Made by a program: the position numbers and the translations under genes. Positions 1-9,351 of a stretch of 64,000 bases of DNA are shown here, piece after piece (within the stretch, counting starts at the first letter, position 1; every line of letters starts with the position of its first letter). Under the pieces are notes generated by a model. It saw only the letters and a program-made list of their open reading frames with translations, was not told the DNA's origin and did not search any database. The stretch is from CATOSP01 sp965216155 (GTDB lineage: Bacteria > Chloroflexota > Dehalococcoidia > Lucifugimonadales > UBA3495): NCBI GenBank assembly GCA_965216155.1, contig CBDCFD010000007.1, positions 1,612,001 to 1,676,000 of the forward strand. Reading direction: 5' to 3'.

Positions 1-533
1 GCCTGTTCGATGATCATCTTCACTTCTTCGATGGTGTGGATGCCCTGCCCGGAGCCGATAGCCGACCCCAGGGGCATGACAGTAGCGCAACCGGCCTCTT
101 CCAGCTTCTTGGCCAGCACGGGGTCGGCGTGGATGTACGGCAGCACCGCGAATCCTTCCTCGACCAACTGCCGTGCAGCTTCGAGGGTGGCTCCACCGTC
201 GGGGAAGAGGTACTTGGGGTCGGGTATCACTTCCAGCTTTACCAGGTCGGTCTGGCCCACTTCTCTACCCAGCCTGGCGACGAAGACCGCTTCCTCGACC
301 GTGGCGCAACCGGCGGTGTTCGGAAGTATTTGGTACTTGTTCCAATCGATGTAGTCCAACAGCGTCTTCTGTGTTGGGTCGTCCAAGTCAAGCCGGCGGA
401 TAGCGACGGTGATCATCTCAACGCCGGAGGCCTCGACAGCTTCCACCATCTCCTCCATGGTCCGGTACCTGCCAGTCCCCAGGATCAGGCGAGACTTGAA
501 AATTCTTCCGGCGATTACTAGGTCGTCTGACAT
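1..533 (-). CDS. thiG: Thiazole synthase ThiG, 5' part (C-terminus beyond window edge)
   Basis: Forms the thiazole phosphate ring of thiamine from 1-deoxyxylulose 5-phosphate, glycine-derived imine and the ThiS thiocarboxylate; cytoplasmic. The first 177 residues are visible, read from the ATG at 533 to the window edge with no stop. The opening LVIAGRIFKSRLILGTGRY is typical of the family, and the Schiff-base lysine fits K99 in DLVKLEVIPD. The late segment with GSAIGSGQGI matches the phosphate-binding region of this TIM barrel. The gene lies directly behind a TPP riboswitch on the same strand, which supports the assignment and implies repression by thiamine pyrophosphate. No thiS or thiF is seen upstream. 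The family call is very secure; only the 3' end is missing. Confidence 0.95.
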   Translation of the reverse strand, partial: MSDDLVIAGRIFKSRLILGTGRYRTMEEMVEAVEASGVEMITVAIRRLDLDDPTQKTLLDYIDWNKYQILPNTAGCATVEEAVFVARLGREVGQTDLVKLEVIPDPKYLFPDGGATLEAARQLVEEGFAVLPYIHADPVLAKKLEEAGCATVMPLGSAIGSGQGIHTIEEVKMIIEQ

Positions 534-570
534 AGCCCCTGCGTCTCCAATTCCGGTGAGAATAAATGAA

Positions 571-591
571 CCGCCAGGTATTGCCTGGCGG
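571..591 (-). terminator. Hairpin between TPP aptamer and thiG (likely expression platform)
   Basis: A perfect 8-bp stem (CCGCCAGG/CCTGGCGG) with a 5-nt loop is followed on the minus strand by the T-rich TTCATTTATT. It sits between the TPP aptamer and the thiG start, so it is the best candidate for the terminator switched by thiamine pyrophosphate. The T tract is interrupted, so efficiency is uncertain. Confidence 0.6.
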
Positions 592-611
592 TCGTGGATT
601 AGCCTGTACGT

Positions 612-704
612 CTTTCCTACACCGGCATTACCCGGATCAGGTACGGACGGTCGGCGACGATCCTCGGCCACCCTCTCAGCCTGGCTTGCCCAAGCTCCCG
701 AAAG
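612..704 (-). promoter_or_regulatory. TPP riboswitch (THI element)
   Basis: On the minus strand the two conserved blocks of the aptamer are present in order: CTGAGAGG (672-679) and ACCTGATCCGGGTAATG (626-642), followed by CCGGTGTAGGAAAG. The outer ends CTTTC (700-704) and GAAAG (612-616) pair as helix P1. The element lies about 80 bases upstream of thiG with a terminator-like hairpin in between, so binding of thiamine pyrophosphate is expected to switch thiG off. Confidence 0.95.
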
Positions 705-734
705 TACAATTTGTATGTGTGGATCGCAGGTAGC

Positions 735-1340
735 TTAACACCCTGTTAGAGGGAAGTCAAACTCGGCTTGACCATGCAGACAAGGCGAGCATATTTGAAA
801 CGGCATCGTTTCCGAGTAAAGACGGGTTGGGGAAATGCCAACGCGGCCTAATCTTCGCGCCTGTTCTGTTTCCTGATTCCTTCCCATCCGCCATTCTTCT
901 TCCAATCTCTCCAGATGAATGGCATCCACAAAAGAATAACGAATACTGCGATAGAAAAAGCGAGTCTCCAACCCGTAAATCCACAATCCATACCGGGGCA
1001 GTTGCCACCTTGACCGGAGTAAGTCCAATGGGCCAGAAGCCCCCAAAACGCTCCCCAGCCCAAGATGTAAACCGTCCGGGCTTTCATAGTAATTGCCTTT
1101 ATCGAAGTAAGCAACTCCCCGGCTAAAGTGGGCCACGTCAGCTTGGGGGTACATGCGAATAACTTCGGTGTAGTCCGATATGGCCTCCTCATATTCACCG
1201 TTCTCGTAATGAGCGTCTCCTCGGTGACGGTAGGCAGGCCCATACTGAGGGTCTATGCGAATGGCCTCAGTAAAGTCCGCGATGGCCGCCTCGTAATCAT
1301 CCCTTTGGGAGCGTAGGAATTCACGAAAATCAGAAGCCAT
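735..1340 (-). CDS. TPR-repeat protein, C-terminal part doubtful
   Basis: The ATG at 1340 has a close GGGAGG ribosome site. Residues 15-87 hold two clear tetratricopeptide repeats (AIADFTEAIRIDPQYGPAY and AISDYTEVIRMYPQADVAH) and the start of a third. TPRs mediate protein-protein contacts. After about residue 87 the frame stops looking like TPR and runs for about 114 residues with no recognisable pattern. From there another frame encodes a convincing small membrane protein. Either the TPR gene is frameshifted or it ends in a junk tail overlapping its neighbour. The specific function is unknown. Confidence 0.5.
   Translation of the reverse strand: MASDFREFLRSQRDDYEAAIADFTEAIRIDPQYGPAYRHRGDAHYENGEYEEAISDYTEVIRMYPQADVAHFSRGVAYFDKGNYYESPDGLHLGLGSVLGASGPLDLLRSRWQLPRYGLWIYGLETRFFYRSIRYSFVDAIHLERLEEEWRMGRNQETEQARRLGRVGISPTRLYSETMPFQICSPCLHGQAEFDFPLTGC
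848..1087 (-). CDS. Small two-pass membrane protein overlapping the TPR gene
   Basis: A 79-residue frame begins MKARTVYILGWGAF, with an AAAGG ribosome site 8 bases before the ATG. Two strongly hydrophobic stretches are visible, around residues 5-22 (VYILGWGAFWGLLAHW) and 41-58 (LAFSIAVFVILLWMPFIW). A lysine/arginine-rich tail follows that should face the cytoplasm. The gene lies entirely within the 3' part of the TPR frame. It is not recognised as a named family. It could be a separate overlapping gene, or the true C-terminus of a frameshifted TPR membrane protein. Confidence 0.5.
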   Translation of the reverse strand: MKARTVYILGWGAFWGLLAHWTYSGQGGNCPGMDCGFTGWRLAFSIAVFVILLWMPFIWRDWKKNGGWEGIRKQNRRED

Positions 1341-1527
1341 CGCCCTCCCGTATAAGCGCGGATGGTGGACTAATTTTGTTGCCCTGCACGGCCGTCGTCA
1401 ACCTTGCGGAGTCAGCAGGGTGTCCGGCAAAGCACTTTGGGCGGGACCGCAGGCTAGGGAAATGCTACCCCGTCAGCGATACGGCCGCCCCAGCCAAGGG
1501 GTGAAAGCCAGGGGGCCGGGAACGAGA

Positions 1528-2622
1528 TTACTCTATTTTGAATGAGTCGTCAGGGTAACGAAACTCCTTTAACACTTTTCGGCAGCGTCTTTCCACTTGG
1601 TCCGCATTCAAGGAGGTTGTTGCCGCGAATACGCCGCTATCTCCAATCGATTCAGGAGCGCTATCGCTGAGGTCATCTCGATTTCTGGAAAAGTACAGGT
1701 TCTTTGTTCCCCGGACACTCATAATTTGGTCGAAAGGACCTTGCCTATTTGGGTCGGCATATATCAATTTGCAAAGTTTCACCAGTACCTCTTTCCATGT
1801 CCTGACGGAGTCATCAGTCGTGTCCTTAAATGTGAACGATGACGGCTTTCCGTTTTGCCGACGAATCCCACCATTCGTGGGTGGCTTTGGTGGTGGAGGG
1901 CCGCCATGTGATACCTTGAACTGCGCTCGATGATTTTGGAAAAACTCTTTCACCAATCCCTGCCGATTGTTCGGTTTAACATCTCTCAAACTGGGGGTTG
2001 ATTCAGTCAACAGGTTAATCAAGCCCTCAGATGGCGCAGTTAAGACAGTGTTCCACGTTTCTACCATTTCCTTCCGGACCGCGGCTCTCGCTTCGCGTTC
2101 TTCGATTTCACCCTTGGCGGACTCTACGGCTTCACCGGACGACACCCGTTCCTTGGAAAGGAATTTCTCGAACTCCTTTGCTATCTTGGCCGGTCCCCCA
2201 CTGGTGATATCGATTTCAGAGAAACGTTTTTGGCTCCAGCGCAGGCTTTCCCCTTGTGGACCCTTGTGTTCGGGCAGATACAGCCACCAAATTCGTCCAT
2301 TGGTCAGCACGGCCAAGTTGACCGCCTGCTGAACGCAGTAGTTCAAGAGTTGCCTCTCGTGATTTTCCAGATGCACGGCGGGCTTCTTGACTTCGATGAA
2401 GACAGCGGTTGGCAAATCCGGGTTCAAGGCGTAGTCGGCCCTGTCCTTGCCAACTCTGTACTCTTTTTTCACTTCTCCACGCCGCCGTAAATTCCAATCC
2501 AATGCCTCCAGGATTCTCTCAATGACAAATAGCTTGACGTCTTCTTCGTTGTCGAGGCCATCCATATCAGGGAATTGCTTTCGGATATCTGAAATAGCCT
2601 GTGTGACGGTCTCGGTAGCCAT
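1528..2622 (-). CDS. Type I restriction enzyme R N-terminal-domain (HSDR_N) nuclease-like protein
   Basis: This 364-residue protein carries, at about residues 30-130, the PD-(D/E)xK nuclease fold seen at the N-terminus of HsdR. The visible pieces are KKEYRVGKDRADYALN followed by VFIEVKKP, giving the D...ExK metal-binding residues, then ERQLLNYCVQQAVNLAVLTNGRIWWLY. There is no helicase domain. The middle is charged and probably linker, and a C-terminal domain (about 260-360) is unrecognised. No methylase or specificity subunit lies nearby, so this is an orphan and not part of a type I system in view. The ATG at 2622 has a GAGGTG ribosome site. A defence or DNA-processing role is inference. Confidence 0.75.
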   Translation of the reverse strand: MATETVTQAISDIRKQFPDMDGLDNEEDVKLFVIERILEALDWNLRRRGEVKKEYRVGKDRADYALNPDLPTAVFIEVKKPAVHLENHERQLLNYCVQQAVNLAVLTNGRIWWLYLPEHKGPQGESLRWSQKRFSEIDITSGGPAKIAKEFEKFLSKERVSSGEAVESAKGEIEEREARAAVRKEMVETWNTVLTAPSEGLINLLTESTPSLRDVKPNNRQGLVKEFFQNHRAQFKVSHGGPPPPKPPTNGGIRRQNGKPSSFTFKDTTDDSVRTWKEVLVKLCKLIYADPNRQGPFDQIMSVRGTKNLYFSRNRDDLSDSAPESIGDSGVFAATTSLNADQVERRCRKVLKEFRYPDDSFKIE

Positions 2623-2736
2623 GCTCTACACCTCGAGAATGTCTTGAGAGTGAACTTCCATATTCGGTGGTATTTCGGATTCTATAGCTAGGGCAGCCTA
2701 TTTACAACAGTTTCTTTCGTGCGGATAACTAACGCC

Positions 2737-3414
2737 CTAAAGCTCAAATTCCTTTATTCCCGGACTGATGCTCAGAGGCGCCGCAGTCAATTCCTGGACT
2801 TCTTCGGCGGTCCAGCCGGGGGCAACCTCCTCCAGGACCAGACCATCGCCGGTGCAGCGCACCACCGCCAGGTCGGTGACAATCAGCGACACGCAGCCTT
2901 TGCCGGTCAGCGGCAGGGTGCAGTCTTCCACGATCTTGGGCCGGTTCTGGCGGTCGGTATGCTCCATCGCGACTATCACGTCGTCCGCTCCGGCGGCCAG
3001 GTCCATCGCGCCGCCGACATTGCCCACCCCCCTCTGGGGGAGCATCCAGTTTGCCAGGTCACCCTTGGCAGAGACCTGGTGGGCGCCCAGGACCGTGACG
3101 TTGACGTGCCCTCCCCTAATCATGGCAAAGGCGTCTGCGGAACCGAAGAAGGACATGCCTGGGACCATTTGAAGGAATTGGCCCCCAGCGTTGATCAGGT
3201 CAACGTCTTCCTCCCCTTCTTCGGCAAGGGGTCCGCAGTTTAGCACCCCGCTCTCGCTATGGTAGAAGACCACCTGGCCCGGCGCCACAAAGGCGGAGAC
3301 CAATGTGGGGATGCCGATGCCCAGGTTGACGTAGCTACCGTTGGGCAACTCCTTTGCAACCCGCATTGCAATGATCTCCCGGTCCAGCCGGGGTTTGTCA
3401 TCAATATCCGGCAT
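2737..3414 (-). CDS. Type I CoA-transferase, B subunit (3-oxoacid CoA-transferase family)
   Basis: This 225-residue B (beta) subunit of an acetoacetate/succinyl-CoA:3-oxoacid-type transferase moves CoA from a donor thioester to a free acid through a glutamyl-CoA intermediate. The catalytic glutamate lies in YHSESGVLNCG, where family members usually read (S)ENG. NLGIGIPTLV near the N-terminus and the GGAMDLAAGA region also match. It is the last gene of a minus-strand operon: A subunit, B-A fusion, then this B. The substrate cannot be told from sequence. It may be a 3-oxoadipate, glutaconate or other acid transferase. Confidence 0.9.
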   Translation of the reverse strand: MPDIDDKPRLDREIIAMRVAKELPNGSYVNLGIGIPTLVSAFVAPGQVVFYHSESGVLNCGPLAEEGEEDVDLINAGGQFLQMVPGMSFFGSADAFAMIRGGHVNVTVLGAHQVSAKGDLANWMLPQRGVGNVGGAMDLAAGADDVIVAMEHTDRQNRPKIVEDCTLPLTGKGCVSLIVTDLAVVRCTGDGLVLEEVAPGWTAEEVQELTAAPLSISPGIKEFEL

Positions 3415-3463
3415 CGTAATCCACGTCCTTCCGATGTTGGGATGGTGGCCGTGTAGGTACCCG

Positions 3464-4897
3464 CTACTCGTAGGGCGAAAAGTCCGCGGGACGTTGGACC
3501 ACTCGGTTTATGTAAACTCCAGACGTTACGATTGACTCCGGGTCCAATTCCCCCGGCTCCACGATCTCGTCAACCTCGATCACCGTAATTCTGGCAGCGG
3601 GAGCCATCACAGAGTTAAAATTTCGGGACGTTCCCTTATACACCACGTTGCCCATGGTGTCGGCCTTGTGGCCGCGGATCAGACAGTAGTCGGCTTTCAG
3701 GGCGGGTTCCAGAACGTATTCCTTACCGCCTATCATCCTGGTCTCCTTGCCTTCCGTCAGCAGCGTGCCGGCCCCGGTGGGAGTGTAGAAGGCGGCGACG
3801 CCCGCGCCCGCCGCCCGGATGCGCTCCGCCAGAGTGCCTTGAGGGACTACCTCGATTTCTACTTCTCCCTGCTGCCAGGCAAGCTCGAAGGCGCTGGGCC
3901 GAGCGGGGGATGGGGACACAGGGTAGGACGCGATGGCTTTCTTGATCTGGTGATTTTCAATCAGAATGCTATGGTCGATGGCCTGACGCCCCGGCGGTGT
4001 CCCGAACCCTATGACTCTAGCGATGCCGGCGGTGTTGCTAACCATAGTCAGTTCTTTCGCGCCGTGGTCGCGCAACGCCACCATCAAGTAATGGGGCATT
4101 CCTCCGGGTCCGGCGAAACCGTCGATCATCACCGTGGAGCCGCCGGGCATGTCCCGAACGGCATCCAGACCACTGGAGTAGACTTTGCTCACTGGCAATA
4201 GGGAGGGGACTTCGAACTCCATCTCGACCAAGGCGGAGGCAACCCGGATGGGGGCGCCGGTGAGGGCGGCCACGTCGTCCGCCCGCCATCCGGGGGCCAC
4301 CTCGGTCAGCAATAGACCGTGCTGCTCTACACGCAGGACCGCCAGGTCGGTGACGATTACGCCTTGGTGAATAATCCCGTCATGCGGAAGCGTGCATTCG
4401 GGCAAGATGGCGGGCTGTCCGTCCGGTGTGGTGTGGGGCATCATGGCTACGACGCGTCGAACACCTCTAGAAAGCTCCACCGATGCCGAGGGCGGCAACA
4501 AATCCGGTGTGGAGGCGCTCGTCCATTGGGAGAATGTTCCGTCCGCACCCACTTGTGACGGTTGCAGCACCGCCGTATCCACGTATCCAGCCCTAATCAT
4601 TCCAGCCAAATCTACCATGCTGAGGAAAGACCCGCCTGGGCCAAGGACGGCGGCCTGTCCAGAGGAATCGACCACTCTTGGCCCGTGGGGCACTTCGCCT
4701 TGGACCGAAGAGCCGCCTGGCGCCCGATAACCTACCGCCCCAGATTCGGAAACAAATGTGACCCCGGACTCGGAAAGAAACACGCTGGGGATCAGTGCCG
4801 GGAGTCCAGGCCCCAGGGCAACCACCTCTCCTGACACCAATTCATTGGCGGCTCGCAGGGCGATGCGGCGGCTGTCGATTCTTTCAAGACCGGGCAT
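3464..4897 (-). CDS. Fused type I CoA-transferase with domains in B-A order
   Basis: One 477-residue chain. Residues 1-about 225 are a B-type domain with the catalytic Glu in FVSESGAVG. Residues about 235-477 are an A-type domain (VYSSGLDAVRDMPGGSTVMI, then DGFAGPGGMPHYLMVAL, VEIEVVPQGTLAERIRAAGAG, and LIRGHKADTMGNVVYKG). Natural fusions of this family, such as mammalian SCOT, are normally A-B; here the order is reversed. The frame is uninterrupted across the junction, so this does not look like a simple error. It lies between a separate A gene (upstream) and a separate B gene (downstream), as if the B of one tandem A-B pair had fused to the A of the next. An AGGA sits 6 bases before the ATG at 4897. 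The substrate is unknown. Confidence 0.88.
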   Translation of the reverse strand: MPGLERIDSRRIALRAANELVSGEVVALGPGLPALIPSVFLSESGVTFVSESGAVGYRAPGGSSVQGEVPHGPRVVDSSGQAAVLGPGGSFLSMVDLAGMIRAGYVDTAVLQPSQVGADGTFSQWTSASTPDLLPPSASVELSRGVRRVVAMMPHTTPDGQPAILPECTLPHDGIIHQGVIVTDLAVLRVEQHGLLLTEVAPGWRADDVAALTGAPIRVASALVEMEFEVPSLLPVSKVYSSGLDAVRDMPGGSTVMIDGFAGPGGMPHYLMVALRDHGAKELTMVSNTAGIARVIGFGTPPGRQAIDHSILIENHQIKKAIASYPVSPSPARPSAFELAWQQGEVEIEVVPQGTLAERIRAAGAGVAAFYTPTGAGTLLTEGKETRMIGGKEYVLEPALKADYCLIRGHKADTMGNVVYKGTSRNFNSVMAPAARITVIEVDEIVEPGELDPESIVTSGVYINRVVQRPADFSPYE

Positions 4898-4955
4898 TGT
4901 CGTTCCTATGGCCGGGGAAGGATCGGGTCCGGGCCGACTTCGGCGAGACGGTTTG

Positions 4956-5645
4956 TTAGACGGTCTGTACCACGCGGTTGACGAATATACCGGGGGTTAC
5001 GACCAACTCAGGGTCGATGCCTCCCGGCTCGAATATCTGGTCGACTTCGGCGATGGTGATACGGGCGGACATCGCCATTGGAGGGTTCCAGTTGCGCTGC
5101 GAGCCAAGGTATACCAGGTTTCCGACCGTATCGGCGGCATCAGCCCGAAGGAACGCGAAATCGGCGCGGATGCCTACCTTGAAAATGTAGTCTCTACCCT
5201 CGAAGCTGCGGACTTCTTCCCCGTGCTGGAACCTGGTCCCCACCCCTTCGGGGATAAAGACACCGCCAAGTCCGGCCCCACCTGCCCGCAACTGTTCGGC
5301 AAGTATTCCCTGGGGGACGATTTCGATCTCCAGTTGGCCGGCTTCCCACAGGTCCTTGACCACTCCCCCTTGTGCGGGGTCGAAGCCCTGCGGCGTGATA
5401 AGTTTCCCCACTTTTCCTGCAGCGACCAGTTCCGCCAGGTCGACCGATTCGGGCCCGTGTGGCCAGGCTCCCTGGCAAACGCACGTAAGGCCCTGAACAG
5501 GGGTTTGTATCACGGCCCTTATGAGGCTCTCGGGAACGCCAACACCGGCGTATCCCGAGAGGAGAACCGTGGCGCCGCTGGATATGCCCTCCAGAGCAGC
5601 GGCGGGGCTCTCGAACACTTTGCTGTAGATAGCCGGGGCGTTCAT
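4956..5645 (-). CDS. Type I CoA-transferase, A subunit
   Basis: This is a 229-residue A (alpha) subunit of the 3-oxoacid CoA-transferase family. Matching features are VLLSGYAGVGVPESLI (the glycine-rich CoA-binding start), LEIEIVPQGILAEQLRAGGAG, GTRFQHGEEVRSFEGRDYIF, and the closing VTPGIFVNRVV. It is first in the operon, followed by the B-A fusion and the B subunit, with gaps of about 50 bases. I took the ATG at 5645; a TTG at 5660 in the same frame is also possible, and neither has a strong ribosome site. A REP-like sequence lies just upstream. It probably pairs with one of the two B-type domains downstream. Confidence 0.87.
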   Translation of the reverse strand: MNAPAIYSKVFESPAAALEGISSGATVLLSGYAGVGVPESLIRAVIQTPVQGLTCVCQGAWPHGPESVDLAELVAAGKVGKLITPQGFDPAQGGVVKDLWEAGQLEIEIVPQGILAEQLRAGGAGLGGVFIPEGVGTRFQHGEEVRSFEGRDYIFKVGIRADFAFLRADAADTVGNLVYLGSQRNWNPPMAMSARITIAEVDQIFEPGGIDPELVVTPGIFVNRVVQTV

Positions 5646-5673
5646 TCGTTGAAACTTCAACCGTCGCGCAAAG

Positions 5674-5707
5674 TTCCCCGCCAGGGGAGAGGGTTAGGGT
5701 GAGGGGA
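5674..5707. repeat. REP-like intergenic sequence
   Basis: Contains a small hairpin (TCCCC GCC AGGGGA) followed by GGGAGAGGGTTAGGGTGAGG. Sequences of the type CCCTCACCCTAACCCTCTCCC are common dispersed intergenic repeats in many bacterial genomes. The palindrome at 23044-23071 shares the CCCTCTCCC core. It lies just upstream of the A-subunit gene. Confidence 0.5.
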
Positions 5708-5792
5708 GTCCTATGCTACCGAGAGAAGGCGCCATCACCTTTCGTATGGCTGCGGCAGTAGTGTGGACCGGCACAGGAATCACTCTGCCGGT

Positions 5793-5829
5793 CAAAGAGC
5801 GACCGCCCCAAGTGTCTCGGGGCGGTCGC
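5793..5829 (-). terminator. Rho-independent terminator after groEL
   Basis: An 11-bp perfect GC-rich stem (5799-5809 with 5819-5829, GCGACCGCCCC/GGGGCGGTCGC) with a 9-nt loop is followed on the minus strand by TCTTTG. It lies 30 bases beyond the groEL stop and separates the chaperonin operon from the CoA-transferase operon. Confidence 0.8.
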
Positions 5830-5859
5830 TGCCAGGGCTGGTATACCAGTGTGCCTCGG

Positions 5860-7479
<1,620 letters not shown>

Positions 7480-7531
7480 CCTTTGTAAACCTCCTCAGTT
7501 GGATGCGGCGGGTCAAAGCCCACCGCTTGAA

Positions 7532-7822
7532 TTAGCCTATCTTCGCCAGGATATCGCTTTCTCTCAGAATCAGGTACTCGTCGTCACCATCTTTGTATTC
7601 GGTGCCGGCGAATTTGGAGTAAATGACGCGATCACCGCTGGATAGCTCCATGGGAATCCGAGAACCGTCATCGCCGGCGCGTCCCGGTCCAACTGCGACC
7701 ACTTCCCCTTCCTGGGGCTTCTCTTTGGCAGTGTCGGGTAGAAAGATTCCGCCCTTGGTGGTCTGCTCTTGCTCTATGGGTTTGATCACTACCCGCTCGC
7801 CCAGCGGAACGAAGTTTGCCAC
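7532..7822 (-). CDS. groES: Co-chaperonin GroES (10 kDa)
   Basis: This 96-residue lid of the GroEL chamber has full family length. The start FVPLGERVVIKPIEQEQTTKGGIFLPDTAKEKPQEGEVVAVGPG includes the mobile loop around residues 17-32 that docks on GroEL. The start codon is GTG at 7822, with AAGGAG 7 bases upstream. It is the first gene of the groES-groEL operon. A promoter and a perfect CIRCE operator lie 57-115 bases upstream of the start. Confidence 0.97.
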   Translation of the reverse strand: MANFVPLGERVVIKPIEQEQTTKGGIFLPDTAKEKPQEGEVVAVGPGRAGDDGSRIPMELSSGDRVIYSKFAGTEYKDGDDEYLILRESDILAKIG

Positions 7823-7878
7823 TTTTGTCTCCTTCCTCTATGCTGTTCTTCTAGTACGAATTTGGTGTCTCGTAGATG

Positions 7879-7905
7879 TTAGCACTCGATTCCAGCGAGT
7901 GCTAA
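7879..7905 (-). promoter_or_regulatory. CIRCE operator (HrcA binding site)
   Basis: A perfect inverted repeat TTAGCACTC-N9-GAGTGCTAA, identical to the consensus CIRCE element. It lies between the groES promoter and the groES start, where the HrcA repressor blocks transcription until heat stress. Confidence 0.97.
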
Positions 7906-7908
7906 TTC

Positions 7909-7937
7909 ATGTTAATTGAGGCACAGACCCTTGTCAA
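7909..7937 (-). promoter_or_regulatory. Sigma-70-type promoter of groESL
   Basis: On the minus strand TTGACA (7932-7937) is separated by exactly 17 bases from TAACAT (7909-7914). The CIRCE operator begins 3 bases further on, a standard arrangement for HrcA-regulated chaperone operons. Confidence 0.8.
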
Positions 7938-7982
7938 GACTCCCTAATGGCGCCTAACATTTAGGCAGATTCCGTCGCGGAG

Positions 7983-8762
7983 ATGGTTACGATTCGATAC
8001 CGTTGGCTTACCCTTGAGATGGCTCCTCCCGTGGCAACGATTTCCCTTGCCCGGACCAGTTATCTGAACCGCATCGACCCAGGTCTGGCTTCCGAATTGG
8101 GTGAGGCGTGCGGGGAGGCCGCATCCTGCCACATGGTCCACCTGGTGGTCCTCACAGGGACTGGCGAGGCGTTCTCGGTTGGAAGGGAAACGGCGCCCGC
8201 GGGCGGTGGGACGGCCGCAATGGAATGGCTTGCCAAGATGCAATGCGCTTCCGCAGTTGCCTCCCTGCCAATGCCTGTGATCGTTGCGATCAATGGCGAT
8301 GCCATAGACCATGGACTCGAACTGGCCCTGGCGGGGGATATCCGGGTCGCCGTGGCCCAAGCCAAGTTCGGGTTCACCGACCTGACCCAGGGAAGGATCC
8401 CCTGGGATGGCGCTACTCAGCGCCTGCCACGGCTGGTCGGCCAGGCGTGGGCCCGCGACCTTTTACTTACATCCCGAATAGTCGATTCCGCTCAAGCCCT
8501 TGACATCGGACTCGTCAACCGGGTGGTAGAATCCGGACAGCTAGAAGCCGAGACTCGGGCCCTCGCCGAAAGCATCCTCTCGGGCGGGCCGGTCGCAACC
8601 CGCTATGCCAAGGAAGCGGTCAACCAGGGCATGGACCTGACCCTGGAACAGGGCCTTCGGCTGGAAGCGGACTTGAACATAGTATTACAGAGCACCGCCG
8701 ACCGGGCCGAGGGGGTCCGGTCGTTCTTGGAAAGGCGGCCTCCCAATTACACCGGCCAGTGA
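7983..8762 (+). CDS. Enoyl-CoA hydratase/isomerase family protein
   Basis: A crotonase-fold protein of 259 residues, predicted to act on a CoA thioester. The oxyanion-hole segments are GTGEAFSVGRET (about residues 59-70) and AINGDAIDHGLELALAGDIRVA (about 101-122). The usual catalytic acid in the FGFTDLTQGRIPWDGATQRL region is poorly kept: where enoyl-CoA hydratases have ExxxGxxPGxGGTQRL this reads DLTQGRIPWDGATQRL. The exact reaction is therefore uncertain and may not be plain hydration. It starts 70 bases from the divergent groES promoter and leads a plus-strand run with the PHP gene and a second crotonase. Confidence 0.85.
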   Translation: MVTIRYRWLTLEMAPPVATISLARTSYLNRIDPGLASELGEACGEAASCHMVHLVVLTGTGEAFSVGRETAPAGGGTAAMEWLAKMQCASAVASLPMPVIVAINGDAIDHGLELALAGDIRVAVAQAKFGFTDLTQGRIPWDGATQRLPRLVGQAWARDLLLTSRIVDSAQALDIGLVNRVVESGQLEAETRALAESILSGGPVATRYAKEAVNQGMDLTLEQGLRLEADLNIVLQSTADRAEGVRSFLERRPPNYTGQ

Positions 8763-8803
8763 GTGCCCTGAATTGGACCTGATAATGAAGGTGGCGTAAA
8801 CTG

Positions 8804-9346
8804 TTGAAAGTCAAACTTGACCTGCATACCCATATTTGGGAGGCGTTCAACTTCCAGCCCCCGTCTTTGACCATCGCCGAGAAGGTATTGGACCAGATCA
8901 AGGCCATGAACATCGACGGCATAGCTATCACCGACCATCACAACAAGGACTGGTCGTATGAGTTCCGGGAGCTGGTGGAGCGCCATTTTCCTGGCGAGGT
9001 GATCATCATTCCCGGCTGGGAAATCGAGATACGTCCCCCATCGAACCCCTTCGACGAGTACCAGGTCAGCGAGCTATTCCTGGACGATGGCGGCGTGTTC
9101 CGCATCTACTGTCACCCAGGTTATTATTCTCCCAACATCCTGATCGAAGAGAACATCCACGCCATCGAGATTGACAACTACATTCACAACTGGCATATCC
9201 GCAAGCCCCAGGTGAGACAGATTGCCGAGGACCACGACCTGATGCTTGTCGAGGTAAGCGACGCCCATAACCTGGAGAACATCGGTCTTCGTTACACCGA
9301 GGTGGACCTGGATGAGCTCTACCGCAGGGCGTCAGCTCAGGGTTAG
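8804..9346 (+). CDS. PHP-domain metal-dependent phosphoesterase-like protein
   Basis: This 180-residue single PHP domain would form a small barrel binding two or three metals and probably hydrolyses a phosphoester. The full metal set is visible: LDLHTH near the N-terminus, ITDHHNKD, the acidic PGWEIEI, IYCHPGYY, and EVSDAHNLENIG near the C-terminus. The start is a TTG with an AAGGTGG ribosome site about 10 bases upstream. It sits between two crotonase genes, with the next gene starting 5 bases after its stop. The substrate is unknown. There is no polymerase or histidinol-phosphatase context. Confidence 0.85.
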   Translation: MKVKLDLHTHIWEAFNFQPPSLTIAEKVLDQIKAMNIDGIAITDHHNKDWSYEFRELVERHFPGEVIIIPGWEIEIRPPSNPFDEYQVSELFLDDGGVFRIYCHPGYYSPNILIEENIHAIEIDNYIHNWHIRKPQVRQIAEDHDLMLVEVSDAHNLENIGLRYTEVDLDELYRRASAQG

Positions 9347-9351
9347 TCTGC

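Noticed and set aside
4758..5702. 314-codon plus-strand frame over the CoA-transferase genes
   Set aside because: Antisense shadow in GC-rich DNA; the minus-strand products are clear enzymes.
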